From: Nissolia schottii
Taxonomy: Eukaryota; Streptophyta; Magnoliopsida; Fabales; Fabaceae
Direction: 5' to 3'
Length of the DNA stretch: 64,000 bases
Assembly (NCBI GenBank): GCA_003254905.1
Contig: QANU01065951.1
Location: 60,274 to 124,273 of the forward strand
Part shown: piece by piece, positions 11,924 to 22,439 of the stretch
How positions within the stretch are numbered: position 1 is the stretch's first letter
Layout: each line of letters starts with the position of its first letter
The notes under the pieces: generated by a model
The model's database searches: none
What the model was told of the DNA's origin: nothing
Seen by the model: the letters and a program-made list of their open reading frames with translations, nothing else
Position numbers and translations under genes: made by a program

Positions 11924-13280
11924 TCACAGCAGTGAGATTCCAAAGCACACCGCAATGCCCACGGCAATAACGTTAACATACCTGGCGCCGCCAAACCTAG
12001 CGGCGCCGTTACCGTCGTCCGCACTCTCGTCCGCGGCATCGCCGGGAGAATCAGCCGGCGCAGAATCCGCATCTGCGGGCGCATCGGCGGCCTTCTCCTT
12101 CTTCTTCTTCTTGCCGCCTTTCTTCGGCGAGGCAGGCGAGTCCGCCGCGGCGGGCTCCGGAGCCGGAGCCGGCGCCGGAGAAGGAGCCTCGGCCTTGAAG
12201 AGCTCCGCGGGGAGCAGGACCTTGTCGATGGTGTAGATCGCCAGAGGCTGCTCGTCGATGAGCGTGCCGGTGATCTTCGCGGTGGTGATCTTCGTCTTCA
12301 GCAGCACCTGCTCGCCGTCGTTCTGCACGGTGAAGTCGAACTTGCTGGCGCCGTCGGTAGCAAGCGTGTTCAACAGCCCGTTGTTGGACTTGAGCATTGA
12401 CATGGACTGGTACACGGGCGTGCCGTGGTACTCCAGCAGCGCCGCCTTCCCCGCCGCCGTCAGGTTCTTATACTTGGGAAGGAATGCCTTCAGAGAGCGA
12501 ACGGAAACAGTAAAGTTGTTATAATTTGATACAGAAATCTCGTGACTAACTAACTAACGATGCAAGTACCTTGAAGGCGTCATCCATGGGGCAGAAGACC
12601 GTTAGTCCGCCGTCGACGTTGTCGGCGAAGGTGCTCTGTGCGTCGGGGTTGGCGGAGAGAGTGTCGGCGAAGACCTTGCAGCCGTGCTTGGACATGATGG
12701 TGGTGAGGTTCTGCTGGCTGGGAGCGGGCGTGGGGGCTTCAGCCGCGGCCGACGGGAGGGCCTTGCTGATCTGGATGACGGAGATGTTGTAAGGGATCTC
12801 CTCGACGGACTTGACGAAGAAGGCGGAGAGGGCGCCGCCGTCTTTGTCGGCGCCGAATCCGACCCTTCCGCCGCGGAGGTCGGTGATGTTGACGAAGCCG
12901 GAGGATCCGGGGGCGGTGCCGGTGGCCTGGTACATTGTGGCGGCGAGGGCGGTGCCGTTGGTGATCTGGTGGAGCTTCTTGGCGCCGAAGTAGTCGAGGA
13001 GGATGTGGAGGGAGAGGATGTTCTTGAGGGTGGAGATGGACGGGTGCTTCGCGAGGAGGTCGCTCATGGCGGCGTTGTCAATGGCGCAGACGGTGATGGT
13101 GGTGCGCTGGTCGATCTCCGGCGCCAGGTGGGTTAGGGTTAGGTAGTGGCTGAAGGTGGAGAAGTCAGGGTGCTTGGCCAGAATGCGCGTGATGTTGTGC
13201 GCGTGGGTGGTGGCGACGGCGGCGAATAGGAGCATTGCCGCCGCAAGTGCCGCCAGATTCGACGGCCGGAGCTGCTGCAT
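11924..13280 (-). CDS. fasciclin-like arabinogalactan protein, FLA1/FLA2 clade
   Basis: Two exons, 13280-12570 and 12487-11924, join at AAG|GTACTTGC...TGAAG|GCATTC to give 424 residues. Domains in order: signal peptide (about 1-27); FAS1 domain 1 (about 28-175, with NITRILAKHPDFSTF, TTITVCAIDNAAM and LSLHILLDYFG); a short AGP glycomodule (about 177-189, APTPAPS); FAS1 domain 2 (about 190-330, GGLTVFCPMDDAFK, YHGTPVYQSM, DFTVQNDGE); an APAPAPEP-rich module followed by a lysine run (KKGGKKKKKEK); and a C-terminal hydrophobic GPI signal. The layout and the THNITRILAKHP-type start match Arabidopsis FLA1/FLA2. Such proteins sit on the outer plasma membrane, are heavily O-glycosylated, and act in cell adhesion, cell-wall architecture and shoot regeneration. 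The coding sequence is much more GC-rich than its surroundings, so long antisense frames here are shadows. A TATAAATA on the minus strand at 13512-13519 is a possible TATA box. Confidence 0.93.
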
Positions 13281-13559
13281 TTCTGGAAGCTTCGGAAGAA
13301 AGAGGGAGAATGAGATCTGCAGAGAGCTCAGAGTAGAGACTGAAGAGTGAAAAGGGATAGACAGAGAGGAAATAATAATAATGAGGGAGTGAACGGAAAT
13401 TGGTCTTGGATTTGGAGATTATTACGGTTGATGCCCTTGTTGAGAAATGAACGCCATGTAATGAATTTGTGGCGGAAGTCGCGCTATGTGAGTTTAAATA
13501 TTATATTTAATTATTTATATTTATTTATTTTTATGCACATTGAGTCGGGTGAAAAGCAT

Positions 13560-15382
13560 TATCCATCTTCTTACCACTTGAAAACAAGAAATCCGAACGC
13601 TATGCCTTGTCGGTGGAAGAAACTTCCACTAACCACTTGAAAACAAGAAAATATAAACACTTTTCATGGAAAGCCACTCCTAGCCATAGGGATTAAAATG
13701 GCCGAAACCATAGTCCTGCGTAAGGGCTCATGGGATTGATTTCCATCAAACACTCCCTAACATACTTAGGCTCAAATCTTTCAAAGATCTAAAAAACAAT
13801 AACACGTTCAAAAATACAAAATCACCAACCTATTAGTAGAGAAGGTCAAAATGAATACCAAGAGGAAAACACTAGTTTATCACTTTTAATTTCTCACACT
13901 ACTCATAAGATAAGTTGTACTTGGGACAACCATTGATCATCTAAACTTTTCTAAGAAATTCATTAATAAAAATCACAAATAAATATTTAATCCCTCAAAA
14001 CCAAATCAAGGCCAAAATCATCAAAAGAAAAACATGAATCCATCACCTCTTGGTAGTTCTTGAAACTCATGTCATTGTTTAAGAATTGAACCACCACGGA
14101 TAAGAGGATTGTCAATAAAGTTCACAAATAAACTTTCAATCCGCTTAAATGGCAGCAAGGCCAAGACAATGATCAAGAAAAATATAAATTCTCCACCTCT
14201 TGGTGGTCCTTAAAACTCATGTCATTATTCATACAAGGAACCACAATGGATCACTAGAATGCTTTATACTTTCAAAAACAAAACTCAACCACAGAACAAC
14301 CATGGAGGCCAATGATAGAGTTTTTTATATCATTGAAACTCATTTGTAAATAAAACTATTTTCATAAAACTCTTTTAGGATGATAAGGGAAACATCAACA
14401 TAAGGTTAGAAACAAAACAACAAAAGGAAATCTTATGAAAATAAGAGGGTCGAACCTGCCTTAAGATGATTTTAGTGAGGGAAAAACATTTTTCTTGGGA
14501 GAAACTCATGGGACATCCAACACCAAAGCTTGAACCCGAATTGCACACAAAACCCACATGAAACCCTTCAAAAAATTGAGTTTTTCAACTTGTACTCTAC
14601 CAAAAGAACACCTTTTCATGGAGAGCAACAAGACGGAATTAAAACACATAGAAATGACACAAGGAAAAATCTGCACATAGGTGGAAAGAGGACCCACATT
14701 TCTTGCAAACAAAGTATATGTAATTGTAGAGGAGGATGAGAGCTTCAATTTTTGTGAACGTATATGAGGATTGGATGAGTTTGTGGAGGTGTTTTGGGGA
14801 AGCAAGACCACGGCTAGAAAATAGAGAAGAAGAAGAAGGAAACTTGTGACTCTTAGTTTTTTATAACACTCAAGTGTTTAAATGGAAAAATGAATGAAAA
14901 TAATGAAGAGTTTAAGGGGAAAAAATGGGTGGGGTTGTGGTATCTTAAGAGCTGATGGAATGAAGATATAATTGAGTTTGGCAAGTGAAAAGTCTCTTAG
15001 TTAGTCTAGTGCAAAACGCGACGTGGACCGAGAAAATAAAAGACAATCATTTTAACTCTTCTATGTCATTCTAGGACCAAAACAAGAAATTATTTTAAAA
15101 ACATTTAGGAAGTGGGTCTCTATAGGTCTTTGGTCTCTGGGGACCTCAAGCAGATACAGAGTGGACCCCACAGATCAATGGGTTCGAAACTAACTTCCAA
15201 ACCACAACTCCGATTGACAAACTGTCAAAAGTTTTGGAACCATCATGACTAAAGGAATATTATTATCAAACTAATATATTTTGATTGTATGGCTCGAGAT
15301 TATGCCTAATTAACAGCTAAATATTATCTATTGTATAACAAAAAATATTATGTTTACGTTTAGCAAAAAATGAGGTGTTACA
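13560..15382 (-). mobile_element. possible LTR of a Ty3-gypsy-type element (right end only)
   Basis: Read on the minus strand, position 15382 begins TGTAACACCTCATTTTTTGC, the type of start seen in the long LTRs elsewhere in this window (TGTAACATCCC...). A TATAAAAA (14857-14864) lies about 520 bp downstream, and the part after it carries 147-bp tandem repeats. The other end and a target duplication were not found, so the left boundary is a guess. I see no genes in the stretch. Confidence 0.4.
13972..14270. repeat. imperfect tandem repeat, about 147 bp x 2
   Basis: Two units starting near 13972 and 14120 share ACCTCTTGGTRGTYCTT, AAACTCATGTCATT and GAACCAC blocks at the same offsets. A diverged partial third unit lies near 14290-14360. 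The repeats fall downstream of a minus-strand TATA motif in a probable LTR. Confidence 0.6.
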
Positions 15383-16083
15383 GTGGCGAAATGACACTAG
15401 CGTCAGAAATTTAGGGGAATTAGAGGGTGTGTTGGGGTGGTGGTGGTGACCACCACCACCGTTGCCGCCTAAGGAGGACGCAGCTAGATGTGAGAGAACA
15501 TTGTTAATCATCATTTTTTTTAAAAATTCTTAAACCTAATTAAAATTTTAGTAATCACATTTTGTCAACATTAATTTTTCATATTTACCTGCAGCAACAA
15601 GTTAACAAGTTAAAAATCACAACCAGAGGTCAAAATACAATTCCAAAAATTTATTTCTAAATTGTATAAGGATTGAAATGTTGTTTTCTATGTATCCAAT
15701 CTCATCCGTCCAATAAGGCTCCAAATTAGCCAACATATATACCATTTTAGTTCTAGCAAATAGCATATAAAATTGACTTTAATACCATTCAAAACTGTGC
15801 AGTGAACTTGAAAGACAGTGAATAGAAAGTCATATACTAAGGAGCAATAGAATCAATTGATCTGTTATGCAACATGCTCACAAATACATGTCACATAATC
15901 GCACAAGAACATGCTGCTTAACAATAGTCCGGTTTCTTCTTAACAACGAAGTAAACATGCTGCTTGAATATGCAGCGATTTATTATTTTTAGTCTTCCTC
16001 CATAAAGTAAAATACTAAATCAACCACAACAAAGCTATATGGGTGTAGACGAAATATTTTCACCGAAGCTACTTGCTACTGAT

Positions 16084-19000
16084 TTAGGTGTTGGATTTCA
16101 TTGAAGGGTTTGTCTTCTTCATCTTCTCCACCATCTTCTCCTTGATGAGCCTTCTCATTATTTTCCCAGAAGGTGACTTTGGAATGGCTTCTACGAAGTG
16201 CACCACCCTCACTTTCTTGTAATGTGCAGCATTGGAGGCAACATAGTTCATAATGTCCTCTACACTCTCTGTCGCACCTGGGCTCAAAACAACGCTTGCA
16301 GCCGGGATTTCCCCTGCCTCTTCATCTGGTAATCTGAACCATCATTTTCAGATATAACGTAAGATTGGGTAGGACTTTTAAAAAGTAAGAGTCTAAAAAC
16401 GGCCACATTACATTTCTATACCTCCGTTACATACTTGTATACCAAAATACGAGTTGGAACACAAATTTACCTGTGGCGATTTCAGACCGTTTAAGCGATT
16501 TCAAACTTTTTAAATAAAAAAAAATTGGGGTCTGAAATCGTCATAAGGGGTGGTGATTTCAAACCCAGACCCATACGTTTATAAATATTTTTGTTGGGCC
16601 ATAATACGAGATTAAATTTTTGTTGAGATCATAAATATGTAAATTTTCCTCTAAAAACCCAATGAAAGTGCAAGATTATCAAGTGAAAAAGATGATGGTT
16701 TGCTACTTACGGCACAACGGCTGCATCTTCGACCGAGGGATGTGACAGCAAAATGGCCTCTAACTCAGCAGGAGCTACCTGCAATCACCCAAGAAGACCT
16801 AAATTATATGTTGAGCAATGCCACATGATCAGAAAAAATATAGGAAGAATCTTCGATGAAATCATAATGGTTGTTAGATAAATAAAATGAGATAAGAGAC
16901 AGGAATCATGTCACATCATTGTGTAAAAAAAATTTTACTAGCATTTTTCTCTTGGCTTATACATGGTCTTTAATACATCCATAATTTCATGGCTAAAATA
17001 AAGGCATACATAAGGTCTGAATTCATTTCTAATTTTCATTTCTTATAGTAGTATTTTACTCTCTTTTTATTCCATAAATAGATCATGATATTATTGACAA
17101 ATTAAGTTGACCCCCCTCATAGTTTTGAATAATGGTGATTCTAATGACCACAAGAAGAAGAAGCAGGGAAAATCCCACATGCACAGCAGCAATCAATATC
17201 TTTATCCTATTTATATGGTTGGGACAACGGACATGGCTAATGATAAGTAGGGCCTTAATAATGTTGAGCCTAAACATGTGAAACATGAACTTACTTGGAA
17301 GCCTTTGTATTTAATTAGCTCCTTGATACGATCAACAATATATACATTGTCTTCGTCATCTATGAATCCAATGTCCCCAGTGTGAAGCCATCCGTTATTG
17401 TCAATGGTCTGAGCAGTCTCATCAACCTGTTTATAATAACCTGAATACAGAAACAATGTTAAATGGATCATGATGCAAATGATCACAATCATCATGTGAT
17501 TTTTGTGGGCAAATTGTGTCCCCATCACCTTGCATTACACACTGGCTTCTCACACAAAGCTCCCCGGGCGCGTTCCTTGGGAGCGATTTACCGGTGTCAG
17601 GATCAATAAACTTGACCTCCAAATTTGGGAGGATGAATCCTACTGAATTCTTGTGCAGAACTCCAGGTGCCTTTTGTGCATGGGTGAGTGTGATGCAACT
17701 GTGTTCAGTTAGCCCATATGCCTGCCAAAGAAAACTGACATTTAAGAAACATATGCCAAGCCACATGCATAGCATCATAATGTCTCTCAAATTACACAAC
17801 ATAAAAAAGGCCTTATATATATAGCCCCTTTGGCACATATGACAGGACAAGACTTGAGAGCATAAATATGACTTTATGTAAGCTATTATGTTATAGAGTA
17901 AATAATCATTGCTTTTTTTACTGTGTTACTTATAATGATTGGCTCACCTCTTGGACAAGAACCCCAGGGAACTTGTGTTCAAAGGCAGTGAGGAGTTCTG
18001 GTGCAAGTGGTGCTGCTGCAGTCATAACAGCCTGGAGTTTGAGCTTGCTGAGATCAAATTCATCCACTATGGGGTTTTTGACCAAGCTGAGAATGATCGG
18101 CGGCACGATCGGCGCAAAATTGACCTCGTGCTTGATCAGGGCATTTATGAATGCCTTCAGCTCAAACCTTCCCATCACCACAACTTTCCCCTTGTTCTTA
18201 AGAGTGGCACAGCATATTCCGGTGATGCCATAAATGTGGAAGAAAGGGATCAGGCCTAGTGTGGTCACCTGACCCACCATTTCCGGCGATACGCCGAAGA
18301 GCGTGGAGCAAAGGTTGGCTATGAGGTTCCTGTGGGTGAGCATCACGCCCTTTGAGAGCCCTGTGGTGCCTGATGAGAAGGGCATGGCGCATAGATCACT
18401 CTGCTGAATAGGTTCCTTTTTCGAATCATCGCCTGCCCGGTCCGCAGCTTCAAGCAGTTTGTTCCAATTCATTGCGCCTCCAACAAGTTCATCTAGCACA
18501 ATTACTGGCAGCTCCAGACCTTTTACCTGTGTTAAATTTCAACTCAATGAGGCTCAAATAAGAGTGAACACTCAAGTAGTTAGTATTCGAAAGATATTCA
18601 CAACATCAAATTAGTCCAATAAATATAATTTTGAACACCAATTTGATCCTCAAATGTTTAAAATAGACATCAATTTAGTCAATTTGGCACACGTTCTAAA
18701 TTAATAGATAGTTCTCAAGTAAACCATCAAAGTGGTCCTTGAAAATGGAAACCAACTTGAGATTCATCTCTCATTGGCTAGAAATTTATCTGAGATCTCT
18801 AAAGTTACCAAAAGTTAGTCCAAGTTAGTCTCTAAGAAAGATTCGTCTAACGGATGTTGGGGACTAAATTGACCAAATCTTTTGCAACTTCAACAACGTC
18901 GAGAGAGGTTTCCAAACATTAGGGACGAAATTGAAGTAGGCACTAAAATTCAAGGACTAATATAATGATTTATTGCTACGAATGACTAAATTGATGTGAA

Positions 19001-19609
19001 AACCTTTAAAGAACTAATTTTATTTATTTATTTATTTATTTTTAAAAATCTTTTCAGGACCAATTTGAACATTTATCCCTTCAAATACTACAGCTTAACA
19101 TGCTTAAAAATAAGTTCAGAAGAACAAAAAAGCAAGAAAAAGGGGAGCAGAAAGTACATTTTGTAGTTCAAGCAGTTTACCTTTTCATAATTTGAGCCAT
19201 TTGTGACAAGTAATTTGGCATCGGCAGACTCTGCCTGCTTCTTGATTTCTGATACATGTGATGCTGGGTTTGCTCCTGAGAACACCCCACCAGCAGCCAT
19301 TATCCCCAAAGCCACAATGGCATATTCTGCCACATTTGGAAGCACCACAACCACAACGTGCCCCTTCCTCAGCCCAACAGATCTCAAGGCCCTTGAGAAC
19401 CTGTGCGTGTCTCTCACCACCTCGCTGTAAGTGATCTTTTTCTCGGTCACTGCATCCACAAACGCAACCTTATCGGCATACAGTTCGGCTTGCTGGAGCA
19501 CGAATTCCGGCAACGTCACGTTGTCCGGAACCGGGACGGGTTCGTATTGGCTGCGGAAGATGTGCTCCTCCTGATCACCTCGTGCAACGTTTTCCATGCA
19601 GGTTCCCAT
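16084..19609 (-). CDS. ACOS5: acyl-CoA synthetase ACOS5 / 4-coumarate:CoA ligase-like 1
   Basis: Six exons, all with GT-AG introns, give 554 residues: 19609-19181, 18526-17948, 17721-17529, 17440-17295, 16778-16711 and 16333-16084. AMP-binding box I reads [13 protein letters not shown] and box [11 protein letters not shown]. Also present are [38 protein letters not shown] and the C-terminal [11 protein letters not shown] with the catalytic lysine. The series [47 protein letters not shown] and [25 protein letters not shown] matches Arabidopsis ACOS5 (542 residues) far better than true 4CLs. In that clade the enzyme activates medium- to long-chain fatty acids to CoA esters in tapetal cells. It feeds the polyketide synthases PKSA/PKSB and the reductase TKPR1 that build sporopollenin; loss causes male sterility in Arabidopsis. 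No break is visible, so the gene should be functional. Intron 1 holds a repetitive insert. Confidence 0.95.
18560..19080. repeat. repetitive insert in ACOS5 intron 1
   Basis: The intron carries many variants of GGACTAAATTGA / TTTGGTCCTTGA in both orientations (for example GTGGTCCTTGAAAATGGA and GGGGACTAAATTGACC). This pattern is typical of non-autonomous, foldback-like plant repeats. A TTTA tandem run (ATTTATTTATTTATTTATTT) lies near 19020-19040. No clean terminal repeats were identified. Confidence 0.45.
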
Positions 19610-19689
19610 TATTGAACTTGTGGATGGAGCAATTGAGAATGCTCAAGTGCTGTTAACTCTGCTCTGATATGGGGTTGGAAATGTGAGAC

Positions 19690-19701
19690 TATATATATAA
19701 T
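19690..19701 (-). promoter_or_regulatory. TATA box of the ACOS5-like gene
   Basis: A TTATATATATAG run on the minus strand lies about 80-90 bp upstream of the ATG at 19609, the usual spacing for a plant TATA box and a short leader. Confidence 0.55.
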
Positions 19702-19829
19702 TGACATTTCTATGGTCATGCTTTTTGCATGGTGTGAGTGTTAGCCAAGGTACAAGTGAAGTGGCATATTGCCAATTTGTCATGACGTCTTCGTTGGTGG
19801 CGATTTGTTGAATCATGTCACTTGACAAA

Positions 19830-21640
19830 GGCCAAACAGAATATTTCTACAACCAGCTACATTGCATTACTATCATCCTGTGGGATAATTGGTAGAGGGT
19901 ATTCTCTTATTTTATTTTTTTTCAGGTTGTCTGCACGGCATCTAACGCTTAGCCTTGACTAATTCGGGTCGGTCCGGGTCGCACACCTGAATATGGCGGG
20001 TAAGTCTTCTAATAGGGATAACTGCATACACAAAGTCTCGAATTCGAGATCTTGCTTAAGCGATACGAAGAGGGTATTCTCTGCTTTGGTGAAAGAATGG
20101 AATGTTTTACTTCACCAACAATGATGTTTGTAGGTCCGTTCATATCACGTGAAAGTTTCAAGTTTCAATTCTGAAAGAGGAATGCTGAGATATTGCTGAC
20201 TCTGAAATCCACCTTTTAATAATAATTTCTATTCTATGCTGATTTTGGATGAATTTAATCAGAAGTCCTTTAAAAACCACTCAAATTGATAAGCGTATGT
20301 CTTTCAGATTGGCTAACATGTACGATTTTGATAATGTTTCGATGTATCCAACAACATTTTTTGAAAAGAAAAAGAAAAGGAAAGTCATACATTTGCTTTA
20401 GATGACGGTTCCTATTTTTTCTCTTTCTTTTTTCAGAAATTGAGTTTACAATATCTTATTGCTCCTTTACTGTGAATTGCTAGTCATTTACAAATATTAT
20501 AGATTCTTGTAAATATGTTTTACATCATTGTCAAATATCTGGATTAGGTTCTCAAATTTTTTTTTTTAAAAAAATTCAAACCTATCATAAATTAGATGGT
20601 TTTAATCTATGTCTTTAGTTGAACTCAATGGTTTTAGTTCTTATCATTATTGAAACTCTGTTAATTGCTTACGTAACTAAAAAAGTATCACATCAATATT
20701 ATGTGAGTAAAATAAATTTATCCGAGCCATGATTTGACCCAAATCTGACTCATAACCCCCTATCTATATATTAATATATAAAATATGGGTAGTCTCAATA
20801 GTAGAACAGATACATGTCAAGCCTAAATAAAAATTTTTCCTCCAAAAAACATTATGTTATAGAAATTGACAAGTATCACACATAGAATAGAAGTCTTTTT
20901 TTACTTAAAATATCACATATAGTGAGACTCACTCTTAATTTTCAACATAGAGATTAAGCATATATCACAAATAAGCATCTTAACTTCTAAAGTATTTTTT
21001 ATTTTATTAATTGAAAATATTATAAATATTAGTAAACTAATTTTTCTTACACTATAAAAGTATGATCATGTCTTCTAAATTCATAAATGCTTAAAATAAA
21101 TTAATATAACCTTAACCAATGTAAATTTTACATAGTTGAAGCATTTTGTATCCAATAACTTATCTCAATAAAATTAATTCATATCTTTACTTAATTCAAC
21201 CGGTATCTAATATATACAAAACATAATAACTGATTTCAAAATCAATTTAAATCATATTTTTGTAAAATTAATTTAAAACACTATACTTAATTTATAAATC
21301 TATTTAATGCAAAATAATTTAAATAATATTAACTAACCATTATATTAAAAAAAAACAAATTAATTAGTTACACCACCCATTTTTTTATTGGCTACATGTT
21401 ATTTAGATTACTAAATTATGGAATTTTTTTTGTTTCTTATAAGTATACTTCCATTGGACACAATCCTATATGAGTACTAAAACTTAATTTTAGATGACTC
21501 TCTGAGTTGTGATTTAAACTATGGTTTGTCACTTTGTAGTAGACTAACCCCTTATCGTTAGACCAAACCTCAGTTGGTTATTGAATTGAGGATGCTTGTC
21601 ATTTAAATTTTTTTTATTATGTTGATTGTTTTAGATAGTC
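19830..21640. other. intergenic, AT-rich
   Basis: No coding region is supportable. A short patch at about 19940-20065 contains TCGGGTCGGTCCGGGTCG and a TCTCGAATTCGAGATCTTGCTTAAG segment that looks like a pol III box B of an old SINE; I could not delimit an element. Confidence 0.45.
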
Positions 21641-21644
21641 CTAG

Positions 21645-22130
21645 GCGTATACGGGGTGTGCATGTGCAAGGTTGAATAAAACACGTATTGGACCCAATTT
21701 TATGACTATGTCATTTCTTTGAGCCAAACCCAACCCTATAACGACCCCATTAATAATTGGGTCGAATTGGGTCACCCCAATGATTAGATAATATGTAAGG
21801 TTTGAACATTACACATAGTAAAGTCATCAGATTTTACATGTAACAAACTAAATTTAAGAGATATCTTGCAATATATATTTCTAAATAAATTATATCAATT
21901 CAAAAGTAAGAAAATATTTTGTAAAGAATACTAATTGAAGTATAAAAGTTTAATAAATTATCACTAATTTTACAAAAATATAAATTTTTAAGAACTATAT
22001 GATTTCAGGCCAGGTTGGTCAACCTAAAGCATAACTCAAACTCGACCCAATAGGTTATCTAGTCAAATTTAATAATCCAAACACGACTAAAAAAGCTTTG
22101 AGCTGGGTCGGGTTGGGATTTTAATAACTT
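21645..22130. mobile_element. hAT-type non-autonomous element remnant (GGGTTGGGT family)
   Basis: The left part reads GGGGTGTGCATGTGCAAGG followed by AACCCAACCC and GGGTCGAATTGGGTC. The right part has CTCGACCCAATAGG and GCTGGGTCGGGTTGGG. Ends rich in GGGTTGGGT with a GGGTGTGCA start are a common signature of hAT-like MITEs in dicots. I could not pin down the exact ends or an 8-bp target duplication. Confidence 0.4.
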
Positions 22131-22439
22131 CATTTATATGAAACCTAGAGAAAGTATTAAATTTTTTAATTATATACTTTTCATCTGTAGATATGTATTC
22201 ATCCATGCATAATAGTAGAACACAGGTACTTGTGCACAGTCTATGTGATTTCATGATTAGATATATATGCGGTTAGGATGCTTTTTATGTGACTTTGTTG
22301 TATATATATGTGATTGATGATTGTCTAGATCTGTTGGTGCTGTCTGTGATTCGGTCAGAATTTAGGAACGCCTAAGACAGAAATAGGCATATGACACGAT
22401 TTTGAAGAGAACTGTATGCTGCAATTTTTATCATAAAAA

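Noticed and set aside
12684-13136. 150-codon plus-strand frame opposite the FLA gene
   Set aside because: It is a compositional shadow of the GC-rich FLA exon, glycine/glutamate-rich, with no recognisable domain.
15317-15514. 65-codon frame with a GGNGGGGHHHH segment
   Set aside because: Short and low-complexity; it overlaps the probable LTR edge, with no supporting signals.
16084-19609. Calling the synthetase a classical 4CL of lignin synthesis
   Set aside because: Box II reads GELCVRS and the whole sequence tracks ACOS5/4CL-like 1 rather than 4CL1-4.
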